The position numbers and the translations under genes were made by a program. 64,000 nucleotides of DNA from Hermatobates lingyangjiaoensis (lineage: Eukaryota > Arthropoda > Insecta > Hemiptera > Hermatobatidae): NCBI GenBank assembly GCA_026182355.1, contig JAPFBL010000164.1, positions 186,001 through 250,000 on the forward strand. Direction: 5' to 3'. This document shows positions 44,320 through 56,190 of the stretch, piece by piece; positions within the stretch are counted from its first letter, which is position 1, and every line of letters begins with the position of its first letter. The notes below the pieces were generated by a model. That model did no database searches. It had not been told where the DNA came from and was given only the letters and a program-made list of their open reading frames with translations.

Positions 44320-44970
44320 CGTCATCAGGAGGAGTTATAATACCACGGTGTTGTCCGTTAACATTTTCCATGTTAATTTTACTGCGTGTGTTGTTGCAAC
44401 ATGCTCTTTGGGTCCTTCAGATGGACGATGCATGGTGAGCCTTCGTGAAAGTGTAGTTGTAGTATAGCCAACGTATTTAGGGTGTAAGGACTCGCAGTTC
44501 TCTAATTTGCAGCTAAACTTGTATATAATGTCGGTTTTCTGGAGGGGTGTTTTCTTTTGTGAGTTGTTCTTAATGACCATTCTTGATGTGGCAAAGTTAG
44601 TATAGTAAATTCTTAGTTCCAATCTGTCATTCGGCTTGAGGCATGTTGTATTATTCTTGACAATCGCTTTTAATATGCGTTCGTCGGTTTTATAAGCTTT
44701 GGAAAACTGGTTTTTATAATATAATACATGTGTTGCGCCTATTATCGGGATTATGTTGAATATCGTTACCAAGAAGTTTGTTGAGGCAATCGTTCAAGAA
44801 GGAGTCATAGTGTCTGTTACTATATCCGTTGTTAATGAGTACTTCTTTGAGCCTATCTGCTTATTGTTTCAACAATTCCCAACTGGAGAACGTCTTATAT
44901 GCTCTTCGAATGAGTGTTTTTATCATGCCATCCTTGTACTTGTCGAGGTATTCGTTTCTCCATAACAAAC
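44320..44970 (-). pseudogene. PLE relic: RT tail and GIY-YIG endonuclease
   Basis: The minus frame 44772-44335 (145 codons) reads HVLYYKNQFSKAYKTDERIL, PNDRLELRIYYTNFATSRMV, then GIY-YIG: DIIYKFSCKLENC...PKYVGYTTTTLSRRLTMH. It stops in mid-domain after TDNTVVL, where it meets CTCCTCCTGATGA and a TA tract. Upstream, a shifted frame (44970-44775) reads KYKDGMIKTLIRRAYKTFSS, then LKEVLINNGYSN, matching NGRSECPEKYRK...RAFTHCS and VLINNGYSN of the 18.8-20.4 kb PLE. The catalytic RT region is absent. Confidence 0.75.
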
Positions 44971-45180
44971 TTTGTTACAGTCTTTGCGTTTTATTACATA
45001 TATAACATTACTCTGCAATTCCTTTTTTATATTTGAAAATAGAGATTTCACTTTTCTTTTGATATAAAACGCTAAATGAACTTGAGGTAAGTGTGTTTTG
45101 AAGTCTTTTTTAATTGTTTGCGATAATGCTTCAACATATGGAAATTTAAAAAAGTTCTTATCTTGAACTTCTAAGTCAGA
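44950..45180 (-). pseudogene. Relic of a second GIY-YIG lineage
   Basis: The minus frame reads FPYVEALSQTIKKDFKTHLPQ, VHLAFYIKRKVKSLFSNIKK, and NVIYVIKRKDCNKVCYGETN. The NVIYVI...CNKVCYGET ending is another GIY-YIG start (GIY then YIG) with a CxxC-like linker, distinct from the YKFSCK type next to it. It looks joined directly to the other PLE relic. Confidence 0.5.
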
Positions 45181-45339
45181 ATAACATTTATATTATATAT
45201 ATATATATTCGACATTCTAGCCGAAGTTTTTGATCACTTAAGATTATTAGTTCGTTTAAATAATGTAAATTTCATTTTATTATTCAGAAAATGTTTAGTT
45301 CTTTCTATAAAAAAGGTTTTAAAATAAAACCGGTAAGTC

Positions 45340-45431
45340 GTCAATGACAGTTTGATTTTGAAACTAGAAAATTGACCGAATCCCAATTACATAATATATC
45401 TATTCTATTAAACGGTTGATATGTTTTCAAG

Positions 45432-45432
<1 letters not shown>
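45340..45432 (+). repeat. Family I PLE terminus and (TA)n
   Basis: Contains agtttgattttgaaactag and aattgaccgaatcccaatta, then attaaacggttgatatgttt, ending in a 40-bp (TA)n tract (45434-45473). Related to 13385-13530 in opposite orientation. Confidence 0.6.
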
Positions 45433-45476
<44 letters not shown>

Positions 45477-46279
45477 GTAGTATTGTTTTTATTACATATA
45501 TATTATATATAATTAATTATCATGTTCGTCTCATATTTTGTACCAGTGCAAGTTATGTACATTTAGCAACCAACTGTTGCTGAAATTTATGTGAGTTACC
45601 TCGTAAGGCACTCAACTCCTTAAATCCAACGTTTCGAAAATTCATATCTTAATTTTCAAAGCAAGAAGAAAAAATATAATCCATTATAGCTAACAAGAAA
45701 TTTCTGATGAAAACAAGGAAAAACTGGCAAACATATTTTGTAATGCATGATTACTTGTTATCATTTCTTTTCATTGTTTCCATCTGTGCTTTTTTTTTGT
45801 TACCTATAATAGATTATATTATTTGTTGTAGCCTTGAAAAAAAAATATAAATTATCGAGAGGATACGTTAATGAGTTGTTTCTCACCAAATAACATTTAA
45901 AAAATCCAGCAATAGTTATTGCTTAGTGTGTAATTAAATATATAATATATCTGCTGTTCAGAGTTATCATTATTATTTTATTCGATATAAATATATATCT
46001 TATTATATTCATATTATAGATATAGTATGAATAAAATAATTCGGTTTTTGGTCAGTTTTTTAAGTTTAAATGAAACTCTCAATTGTCGACTTTTGATTTT
46101 ATGTGATATTTTTTCAAAGACAAAGCCCTACAAAAAAACAGAGGAAAACTCTTTAATCAATATATATCAACACATTTGGAGTAATACAAGTAAAAGTAAT
46201 GTAGTAACAATTAAAAAAAAACTTACAGAAATAAGAATTTTTTCATGTTACTGTAATTAAATTCTGTATTAATGTAGCT

Positions 46280-46340
46280 CTCAAGATATCTAGAAATATA
46301 GACGAAACGTCGGCTGTTTGAAGCTAGATCTAATATTGAT
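46280..46340 (+). other. PLE pseudo-LTR remnant (family I)
   Basis: Contains CTCAAGAT, a TCTA...TAGA hairpin and GACGAAACGTCGGCTG. One base from a CTGAAGA core. Upstream (46030-46130) is a related but diverged terminus. Probably a decayed hammerhead site. Confidence 0.3.
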
Positions 46341-47222
46341 GAAAAAAAGAAATAGTAATATATATATATTTCAGTAAGATATTATATTTCATGTGTTCAT
46401 TGTAAAATCTTGTTTTATATATATAACCAATTAAATGAAACGATTCAACAAGTTGAATAAACTAGATTCACAGAAAGAACACCTAGAAAAGAAATCACAA
46501 AAACTCACGACTATATTCCATGTCCTCGTCATGAAGAAAAATTATTTAGAAAAAAGGGAATTAAGAAGTAAAATAGGTAAGGCAGGCAATAATAATAATA
46601 TATATACGAGGCCATGGAATATAGTAGTACTATATATAAGTACTTCGGGAGAAGCACTTATTAGTCTTCTGGGAAGTAGATCTGCTCCCGGCCTTAACCT
46701 AAATCATTAATTGTTCCTTTAATTTATTTTAGTCTTTTTTACTTACTCAGTTTCATTTTTTATTTTGGTTTTTAACAAGTTTTTAATAGTTTCTAATTTT
46801 ATTTTTAGTTAAATGTTTTCATTCATTTAATCTTTATTTGGTTTTTATTTCTTTATCCTCCTTGTCTCCCCTCCATTCGAAAGTTGGCTATGCTGTTTGA
46901 GTGTTTCTTTTTGAACGCAAGCCAGTCGTGTCATCCTTTGGAGCGATTCACTTGTGCCTTTCTAGTAACGAGGTCATCGAGATATAGTAGTGAATTTCAG
47001 TGAAATTTCATTTCTGTGTCTTCTTTTGCAAATTCTTGTTTATACATATATTTTTATATATTATAGCAATCAGCAGAGGCTATTGAGGGTTGGTCTACAC
47101 AACAAACACTTCGTTTAGGTCAACATTTTGCTATATTTGTATACCATCATACGGGCTGTACAGTTGTGTAGACCAATCCTCTAAAACTTCTTCTGTTCGC
47201 TGTTATTCTTGTGGTGGCAAAA

Positions 47223-47223
47223 C

Positions 47224-47262
<39 letters not shown>
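47223..47262. repeat. (TA)n microsatellite
   Basis: About 20 TA units. Flanking arms (ctgtacagttgtgtagaccaa at 47156-47176 and the related block at 47085-47105) form a weak inverted repeat with ggttggtctacacaaca. Confidence 0.9.
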
Positions 47263-47266
<4 letters not shown>

Positions 47267-47454
47267 CTCTTTGCTGATTCCATGATCACTATTAGTAAGT
47301 GTAAAAAATCTATCAAAATGGAAAAACAATTCCATAATTATTTTGCTTTACTCATAGAAAACAACGAAAATGATGTTTTATTTTGATATGATATCCTAAA
47401 CGGATTTACAGCTATATTTTTGTATTGAAAGAGAGTTTATATTTGCTTTGGTTG

Positions 47455-47645
47455 GCGATGGAGTGACATGAATGAAGACTGTTGTGGACCGTGGAGACGC
47501 AGGCCAGGGGCTGGCGAGGGACTCTGCAGGCCCACTGGCGCGTGCTTCCCTGACCTGTCGTCTCTAGGAGGAAGTGAAACTCTGTACTTCCTACTCCCAC
47601 CTGCTACTCCCCCCGTCCTATATCGTCTTCCCCTTCTCGAAATCC
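47455..47645. other. GC-rich patch, unidentified
   Basis: About 60% GC (agacgcaggccaggggctgg, gcccactggcgcgtgcttcc) with open frames on both strands, as expected from composition. No recognisable protein. Confidence 0.3.
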
Positions 47646-48863
47646 ATCCTCTCTTTAAGGGTTTAAAGTACATATATATACCACTATGGTCAGTTTTTTT
47701 ATTCATTGTGACGAATATTTTCTTTATGGATTATATAACACAGAGTTAAGAAGCTTTAAAGCATTCTTGCTTTTAATTTAGAATATCAGTGAATACTGCC
47801 CAACAAATTAATTGTAACATTCCCTACTTTAGGGGACTGTGATAGGAAAATTTATTGTGTTTGTGTTTTGAAAAACTGAATTACAGCTAACTTTTGACGT
47901 TTAAACTCATTTACAGAAATTAAACACATAAAAGAGATATAGAAACTTACTACTATATATCAACCTCGCCGTCATCAGGTAGAGAGACATAAGAACTGAG
48001 TCACTCCAAATATATACGAGTATATCAGCATAAAGATCTGTGCTTACAATTGCAATTTTTTATTTCAATAGTCATCAGGAGAATATATCCAGGTAGATCA
48101 AGTACACCAATGCAGATATAGTTATCATTAGGTGATTAGATTTCCAACCATCCTCGCATAGGTGTATGTTTGTGACCAAACTGTGATAAGTGTATATCTT
48201 CACTTACTTTTGTACTTTGTTTGCTTTATAGTCATATTGAACAATTTCTATCAGTTTCAAATCGTTTTTTTAGTTCTTGTCAGAATAAAATATCACAGTA
48301 AGCACGTGAAATAATTATCAGCGTTTAATCAACAGTAGAAATTTCTGAAATGAGACTAACATTATTCTATTAATACACTGGTCTTGGTCAATTTGAGAGA
48401 CACTCTTAAGAATCAGATTTTGTTTGTTTTAGAACTCTTTCTCGTTCCTTCATCTAAGATAGGTAATGCACTAGCTACGTTACTGATCATGGATAGTTAA
48501 GTAAATTGGACCTGGGGGTGATCTTGAAAATGTACAAGTATCTTTGGACATGAACTCTGACCAGATTGTTGATTCAAATAATATAGCTTAATATTTTTTT
48601 TCCTTTCTTCTCTTTTAATTATTATTGAATTATAAATTCAATTTCTTACTGTTGGACCTGCTTTGTTTAATTTTATGGGGTATTTCTTCTTATCAAGCTA
48701 TATTGTCATATTGAGTTTCCAGCTGTTTTGTTACCTTCCTTCTCCATTACTTTTATGTTAGCTTCTCAGTTTTTACTTTTTTTGCTCTCTGATGACATAA
48801 CATTGAAAGGCCTCAGAGCATTTATTTCTATTGTTTTGCTTTTTCCGTTGTGGTTAAAACTTC

Positions 48864-48869
<6 letters not shown>

Positions 48870-48903
<34 letters not shown>
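48870..48903. repeat. (TA)n microsatellite
   Basis: About 16 TA units, left boundary of the element that follows. Confidence 0.9.
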
Positions 48904-48906
<3 letters not shown>

Positions 48907-49543
48907 CCGAGCCACACCCACCAGCTTGAGAATGACCGAGGAACGGTCGAAACCGGTCGCAACGACACGAGGAAGGCGCCACGCATTCTTCAAGAAAACA
49001 CTGCAGTAAAGGGGTCTAATGACAAACGCCACACACACTCAACTTCAACTTCAACTTCAACTCATAATGCCCATAGCCCGGACCAGATTCTTACGAGGAA
49101 CTCTTCTGCGTGAGGACGCCTATGCCATTCCTGCCCTCTGTGAAATTAAAGTAGGGACTGCGAGCCCTCTCCAGGAAGGACGGCGGATGCGGCCAAGCGT
49201 GTTAGGAAACCGACGGGGAAAAGGTCTACATACACCCACGTCAATAGAATTTACAGAAAACACCAACAACCAGTATCTAATGAAATCCACTAAGCCCATA
49301 GTTAACACCGAGTTCGACGAGGTACACTTCCAAGCCAGGACGCCAAGACCTTCATCCAACTCTATTGGAAAATTAAGTAGGGACTGCGAGCCCTCTCCCG
49401 GAGTGAAGGCTGAGGCGGCCGAGCAGACGGAGTGTGCTAAGGAGAAACGTGTTCAACGAATAAACACCCACAACCAATAAGAAGTGCCCAAAGTAATACG
49501 TAACAGGGATTGGCTCGTTTTTTACCTTACCTAATCTGGCATT

Positions 49544-49549
<6 letters not shown>
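48904..49549 (+). mobile_element. Candidate non-autonomous hammerhead element (about 645 bp)
   Basis: A discrete block of higher GC, bounded by (TA)n on both sides. It begins with a hammerhead-like motif (48921-48962), has an internal duplication (gtagggactgcgagccctct at about 49149 and 49374), and ends gtaacagggattggctcg ... tctggcattca. The end recurs as the arms of the palindrome at 1056-1151. A 153-codon frame (49019-49480) runs through it but has a composition-driven look (QLQLQLQL, no domain). Non-autonomous PLE derivative or retrozyme-like element is my inference. Confidence 0.5.
48921..48962 (+). ncRNA. Hammerhead-like motif with U3/A8 core
   Basis: AGC, TTGAGAA (48926-48932), T, stem II GACCG/CGGTC around AGGAA, GAAA (48949-48952), CCGG, T, C, GC. 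Stem III ACCGGT is self-complementary, with UC cleavage. Against CTGANGA the core has C3 to U and G8 to A, two positions that pair with each other in the hammerhead fold. Stem I is short (GC/GC). Confidence 0.5.

Positions 49550-49588
<39 letters not shown>
49550..49588. repeat. (TA)n microsatellite
   Basis: About 19 TA units, right boundary of the 48904-49549 element. Confidence 0.9.
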
Positions 49589-49592
<4 letters not shown>

Positions 49593-49739
49593 AATCAATA
49601 TTAACTTGCGGAAGGAAAGAATTTCGTTAACTAAGTGAATAGTGAAAGGTTAAGTTTGATTGACCAGGTGGTACATTGTTATTGGCGTGGGCTTTGTGCT
49701 TCATAAAGGTAGCGATCAGTGAGGCTTAGCGATATCAAG

Positions 49740-49875
49740 TGTGTTGAGTCATTGGGCGGTAGGTGGGTGGGGTGCGACAAAGCCGGACGGGGGTAGCAAA
49801 GGCAAACACAGATGAGGATGCAAGTCGGCCGACCCACCGTTCAGGTGGTCCAATCCCTCCGGCAAACACCAAACA
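49740..49875. other. GC-rich patch, unidentified
   Basis: Contains ggcggtaggtgggtggggtg and gtcggccgacccaccgttc. No family recognised. The following 1.7 kb is AT-rich without features I can name. Confidence 0.25.
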
Positions 49876-51622
49876 GCTCCCATCTACCTTGAAATGATTC
49901 ATTTAAATCCCAGTCGCTAATCTATCCCAATGCCTTTTTATACTTTGATAAAACTAATGTATAGCACAGCCCCAATTTAGCTGTTTTCTCTTGCTCGTTC
50001 ATCCACAATCTCAATCTAAGAAATTTTTTTTTAAATCCTAATTTTTTTGGGTAAAACTAAAGGTTACATCTATAGACCAAGGTTGAACAGGTGACAAGGA
50101 GAGCCTTGATTTAGTTTTATCCCTTGCTTGTTCATACCTAGCTTCAATTTAAAACATATATTTTTCCTTTTTATTTTTTAAATAAAAAAGTTGTAAAACT
50201 AAAAGTTGAAGCTATGAGACAAAAAATGTAATTAAAATTTTAATTTTTGAACCATTGACAAGAACGCCGCCGAGGAGTCAATGACGGGGGAGTGTTGTGA
50301 CATCGGTGATACTTGAGTATATCGAAACTCAAGATTTCCTTATAAGCAGAACTCGAAGAACTCTTATAATCTCAGTGTCTGTAAGACTTTGAACTCGAAC
50401 AAATCACAGAATAGAGATGTCGAGAAAATTATACCCCCAGAATCCGAACATACTTTTTAGAACTTAAACAGTCGTCCAAACCTGACTGCGGCTAAATACT
50501 TTAATTTAATAGTTTAAATAGACGTTTTTAAATGGAGGAACCAACAATATTTAAAAAATACACCATGTATATGAACTGGTTGAGCGGATTATCCTATTTC
50601 CAATTATGCTTTTCTTATAGGAAAATTAGTTTTGGTTTTCTTCCAAATCGATTGCCAACCGAAATTCTGGAACGAATTATGGTCGGAAAGTAAGATATTA
50701 CTTTAGTTTGTACTAAAAGCCAAGCCTCAAATGATCAATCAAGACTTGTGATCAAGTATTCTTAGGAGAAGTAATCGTGTTCTTCAGTCACCGGTTATAT
50801 CCTAAAAATAGATTAAATGCATTAAATAACATTATCTGTTTTAATCTGTTTTAACTTAACATTAAATAGATTAAAATGAAAACAAAATAAATTTTAATTT
50901 TATTAAAGGTGATTTTTTATAATAAAATGACATTACGCAAAATTATATATTGCATATCTTATAACACTCTTATTACATCATTTATATTGTATAATATATT
51001 TCTTTTTTCATTTTTTGAGTGACTGTTCTTATTTGCACATAACATTAGTCAATGCCGTATTTTTGTGTTGCGGTAACAAAATGTACCTACAACCCCTACT
51101 TTACAGTTATATATATACAATATATATACACTTTAACAATGAAAAAACTTTCAAAACGGACAATAAAGTTTAATACAGAAAAAAAATAAAGTAAAAACAC
51201 ATAAAATCTGTAATTTTTTGTTTGAACCGTCATCAGGAGTTATAGAAAAGAGAAACCAATCGCACTAGTGAAGGCACTGCTAAGTGTCTATTACTTTTTT
51301 AATTTATCTATGTTTCTTTTTTTGCATTAAGCTTTATTCATGTATATAAAGTTCAAATGCGATAAAAGTAACACGTATAGTCAAGAAACTTATGGTTCCT
51401 AATTTTCTGTAGATCAATTCTCTGGAGGAAAAATCTGGAGTAGCCTACACTCAACTTGGCATATAACTTTTTGAAGTTTTATATACGACTATATATTGTT
51501 CAGAACGATAATACAATCCAAACCGACTTATTAAAAACTGGGCGTTAACACAAGACACTTAACAGATAATGATTGTTTCTTTAGCCAAAATTTAGAAAAG
51601 TTTGTTTTGGACATTTGGAGAA

Positions 51623-51627
51623 GACGG

Positions 51628-51686
<59 letters not shown>

Positions 51687-51715
51687 GAGAGAGAGAGTGG
51701 GAGGGAGGGAGTAAG
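51623..51715. repeat. (GA)n microsatellite
   Basis: About 40 GA units with rare interruptions. The minus-strand frame over it (serine/leucine run) is an artefact. Confidence 0.95.
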
Positions 51716-51782
51716 AGAGGAACTCTTTGGTTTCAGATCTCCACCTGATGACGAAGATTCGTTTGAAAGATCGACTGTATAG

Positions 51783-52078
51783 TTGCCACGGGTTGGCAAC
51801 GTCCTGGCCTCCTGACTGGTAGATCTAGGGTTCAATATCTACTTTGGCCCTTAGTTTATTCACACAGTAGATGAATAAATTTATACTCGTCCTTCAGAGA
51901 ACACGTTAAGCCGACGTTCCCGAACCTGTATGATCTCAGGTACAATGTTTATGATCGGTATTTTTAAATACACTTGAGTTAGGTATAACTTAGGACTGAC
52001 TTCCAATGTAGAATCAATCTTGATTGTGTGTTACCACAAAGGGCTAACTTGTGTTCCCGTGTGCAACCTAAACATAAA
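51783..52078 (+). mobile_element. tRNA-derived SINE
   Basis: Head cacgggttggcaacgtcctgg...tagggttcaatatcta, then the family body (gaataaatttatactcgtcc, cccgaacctgtatgatctca, cttgagttaggtataactta) and 3' part (accacaaagggctaacttg, gtgttcccgtgtg). Confidence 0.8.
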
Positions 52079-53224
52079 CTAACCATTGCAATGTTATTAA
52101 AGAAGCTTCCTTAAACAAACCTACTTGTTTCTCGAAATCAAAAGATGTTAGACTATTATCCTATATACCTTATAAAGAATCATTATTTGTCCATCCACCC
52201 TGTTTTAACTTAACATTTAAATAATGTAAAATACTTTTTATAAAAAATATTTGACTTGCTGAAATACATTTGCGTGGACACATTTAAAGTAGAACTCTAA
52301 ATAAAGAGTCAGCACAAGTGGAGCACTGTTTGAGCTGGCTCAAAAGGCAGAAGATGGACAGATGAAATTTCCTCTTTGTGGTGATAATTACATTTGGAGA
52401 GCCCTTACAAGTTTTCCAGAGGGAGGGAGGCAGTGAAGCCCTAAAGGGCCAATGCCATTAGGGCCACTCTCAAGGTAAATATAGATAGATCTGCCAACTG
52501 TATACTCTCCAGTCATATTGGATTATGATACAACCTACAAACAAGTCTGTCGATACCTGTCATCTAGCGTCTTCCATCCATTATTGCCTTCTTTAACTTT
52601 AAAATTCCTTTTATTCTCTCAGTTAAGTAGTAATTAACAATTAATTATGTTAAAAGTATAAGATATTATATTATTTAGCATGACAACACTGTGAGCATGG
52701 CTAGTGTTAGTTTAAGAAATATAAATTGGTGACGTGGGAGTCTTCTTCGATAATATATCATCACCGCACACCTTCCCTACTTCCATCAGATAAAAGATAA
52801 TGTTATGCCAAGCCAGTAAATAGCGGAATCCCTTAATTTACATTCACACTTTGCAAATACTTTCATATTGAATTTGTAGGATAAGCTTGCATACATCAGA
52901 AAACGGGATTTGTATTTACTCTCATTAAAAATAGATACAAGATTCATATAAACGATATATTTATTTTATAATTACTTGAACTTTCAAAAAAAAGGCTTCT
53001 TACATGAATTTACATTAATTAATTACATTACATTAATTTATATTAATTATATTTAAAAACATTACTTCTTAATTTTTTTTAATTAAATTTGAATACATTT
53101 GTATAGATTTTTTTTAATCCAAATTGTCTTTCTTTTTCAATTAGAGTCATTTGAAGATTTCTGTTCTGTAAGTAACACATGTACTATAAATACTTTCTAT
53201 AAGTATACTACAGCCTACCCTAAC

Positions 53225-53530
53225 CTCTATTCGGTTAGGCTAGGCTGCAGAGGCGTGTCACGTGAGAGCACACATTTGCCAAATGTAGACCCTTTGTGAT
53301 GCTAGACACCAAATATTATTCATTGGGAGTCCTACATTTTGCCTAGCTCAAGTGTATTTAGAGTAGGGATTTTTAACGCGTACCTGACATCGTACATGCT
53401 CGGGACCGGAGTTTAACACGTTTTCCGAGGGATGATGTGCTCAAAATTTTGTTTGTTTCATCTCACACGTGAGTGGTTTGAACTCAGTCCTGAGACGAAC
53501 AAGTAAGCCGTTTAGCTAGCTTGGCCTTCT
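53225..53530 (-). mobile_element. tRNA-derived SINE (minus)
   Basis: On plus it begins with a ggttaggctaggct tail complement, then cacgtgagagcacacatttg, ctcaagtgtatttagagtag, cctgacatcgtacatgctcg and ends gtttagctagcttggcc (the A-box side). Confidence 0.8.
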
Positions 53531-54116
53531 GTGTTTTCAAGTTTTTGTTTTTTTATAGTTTGTTGCCACACTGATAACAGTGGTCGAGAATTCAAGTTTT
53601 TCATGTCTCAGCAACCTTATAGACCTGTAGGGAAACAATCCCTCTGTTACTCTGAAAGGTATAGCAGGTCGACGAGCCTATGATCTCAAGTTTAGGTATA
53701 AGCTTAAGCTTTTCTTGAATGTTCAATTTCAGATCACTTTAGTTTAGTACTATTGGAAACTCAATGAACTTAAAGTTTCTAATTTCATTTTCTTCAAGTG
53801 TAATCTCCCTTTGTTTATGTTTCTCAGTGAGCTCTAAATGAAAGTTTAATTTCATCACTAGTAGAACATTCCGGATGAACGATTACTCGCGCATTTTTCA
53901 AAAACATTCAAACATACCAAAATGGTCCCTTGAAACACTCAACATGCTTCGCCAACATAAAGGAGTAATGAGAACAACTTCTGGGGTGAATCTAAAAGAT
54001 TTATCTTGACGCTATAGAATAACTATGGTCATTCAAAGCTGTAAATGTCGGAATGTGAACAAGTTTCCTTGAATAAATAATAATAAACATTTTAAAAGGA
54101 AAAACTTTTCCAGTAC

Positions 54117-54831
54117 AGTAGTACGTCGACTTACGAATATAGTTCTTTTCAGCACCGACTTCGTATATTGAAATAGTCTTATACAAAATAGACTGATTTT
54201 CATATAAGAATACATTTAAATTCGATTAAGCTATTCCACAACCAGAAAACCTGCGACAAATCCTTGATAAATACTGCATAAATATGAGTATAAATAACAA
54301 TTACTCATAATATAAATAGAAATCAGTTAAATTAGACAGATTTAGAACAAATAAATTATAAATAAATAAGAAATATAGCAAAGAACATTGCCTCACTGAG
54401 GAGACTGAGGGTATAAACCGTTGAGGTTATATGTTGGGACGTGGGATACCTTAGCTTACACTCTAATTTACAATACGTAACTTAGCTTATTTATTTTCTT
54501 TTACACATATTCTTCACTTCAGTTTACAAGAAGCCTAGTTTACCTGCTTACCTACGTTTGTAAAAACAATTAATTTTTTGTTGTAAGCTTTTTTTGTTTT
54601 TTACTTTTCTTTCTCATTATCAACTTTACTTTCTCTTTCACTCACTTAAGACTTTTATTCTTTGTTTCACTTCCACTAGATTCATTATGACCAATATGTG
54701 ATACTTTATCGAAGTCAAATCTCGAGCAAATCTTCCTATAACGAGACGAATTTCGGTACGAAATTTTACGTCGTATCTCGAAATATATATATCTGAATAC
54801 GTTCGTACGTCAAAGTACTACTGTGTTCATT
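54117..54831. mobile_element. MITE (type 2), un-nested copy
   Basis: Ends CAGTAGTACGTCGACTTACG ... CGTACGTCAAAGTACTACTG are inverted repeats. A TA precedes the left end. Interior contains aaaacctgcgacaaatcctt and agcaaagaacattgcct, shared with the split copy at 39820-40820. No ORF. TA target suggests a Tc/mariner-like group. Confidence 0.7.
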
Positions 54832-54964
54832 AGACATACCAATAGTCTCATTTTAGTTAAGGAAATAAAATTGCATTTAATAAGGAATAGATCAGTGTCC
54901 TTGATTTTATAAAGAACATTCATATCTAAGTTGATTCCAAGTTAGAATGGTAGCTTAACTCTAG

Positions 54965-55145
54965 GGCAAGTAACGGGTTTCTTGCCATAGCGTCTCCAAC
55001 GTGCTTGGTCTCCCTTTTTCTTTTCTCCTGAAGACGGATAGCCCGAAAATTTAAGTTTCTAAGTGTATTTCTTTACTCTGTCTGTTACTCCTCTTGAATT
55101 TTGAACTCGTATTGTCTCCAGTTTGGATCGTCTTTCCGTTTATTA
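54965..55145 (+). ncRNA. PLE pseudo-LTR arm (family C) with hammerhead-like motif (55024-55056)
   Basis: CTC-CTGAAGA, GGATAGCC hairpin, GAAA, ATTTAAG. GAG of other copies is AAG here, so stem I is weakened. The rest matches the plus arms at 7999-8107 and 33440-33557 without an inverted partner. Confidence 0.45.
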
Positions 55146-55287
55146 AGTGAACTATATATATAACAATGATCAAACCACAATATGAAATGGGAAAAAAAGA
55201 CTAAAATTTTTCAACCGTTACGGTTGATTTCACGTGTTTATATGAAATCTTTATATAATTTATTTATTTTATTTATTATATATATAT

Positions 55288-55407
55288 ATTAGTGTATATT
55301 GGCAGCAGATTTTCTTGTAAACATATTTTATTAAAGTAGACGGCAGCTTCCGCATTTACGACTTTTTTGCTCGTTTTCTCTAGTTTTCTTACTAGTTTTT
55401 TCTGGTA
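55288..55407 (-). pseudogene. PLE N-terminal ORF fragment
   Basis: On minus: YQKKLVRKLEKTSKKVVNAE, AAVYFNKICLQENLLP, IYTNIY, then (TA)n at 55275-55290. The opposite end also abuts (TA)n (55408-55465). The stretch is open throughout. Confidence 0.75.
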
Positions 55408-55417
55408 TATATATATA

Positions 55418-55465
<48 letters not shown>
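55408..55465. repeat. (TA)n microsatellite
   Basis: About 28 TA units with one interruption. Confidence 0.95.
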
Positions 55466-55469
<4 letters not shown>

Positions 55470-55894
55470 GGAGGTGGGTTAGGAATGTATCAGAATGATT
55501 AAAAATACCCTACAGGTTAAACCTTTTAATGAATCATTTCGATATTATTCGACAAAATAGTGTTTATAATTGAAATGAATTTTATAGTTCTTGAGAAATA
55601 TTGCATCATGAAAAATTCTCTTCATAAAAATATGTTCGAATGGAAAATTTGGTTCTTTGAAACTTGTTTGATCAGGCCAAGACGTTATAAGGGGCAACAA
55701 ACGAATGCGGGGCTCTAGTTCAGGGTTTCCAACGTTTTTTTGTCTGTCAACACTCTCGATATATCTTATCATCTGTAGAGCTCCCATGGCTTAAAAAATC
55801 TAATTATGTTTATGTCAATTTTCGAAAATATATTTTGCTATAAATACATGAAACATACAATAATGAATCATTTTAATTATACTAGTAACATAAA

Positions 55895-56190
55895 TACTAG
55901 TGATGCCAGGGTAGTCCAGTTGCTTACGTCTTCGCTTCTGAACTGGTTGATCTGAGATTCGATATCCCGTTATATCGAATAACGGCCGTCGTACTATTCA
56001 CGCAGGAAGGGAATTAAAAAACCAAGTACTTCATCCCTCGTAGAGGGCCCCGAGCTCATACGATGTTAGGCATTCCTTAAAAATTCCCTACTTTAAATAC
56101 ACTTGGGTTGGGCTAATTTCAGGGCCGTTGTTCGGCCTATTTGTATTCACTCGTGGAACTGCTGGTGCAACCTGCCTGACTTAGTATGAA
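55895..56190 (+). mobile_element. tRNA-derived SINE
   Basis: Head gatgccagggtagtccagtt...gagattcgatatccc, body with tcatccctcgtagagggccc, atacgatgttaggcattcct, and tail gtattcactcgtggaactgc. The middle is shortened compared with 32395-32705. Confidence 0.8.

Noticed and set aside
49019..49480. 153-codon frame in the 48.9-49.5 kb element
   Set aside because: No recognised domain and a repeat-derived QLQLQL stretch; the GC-rich composition and internal DNA duplication explain its openness. Kept as part of the element, not as a gene.
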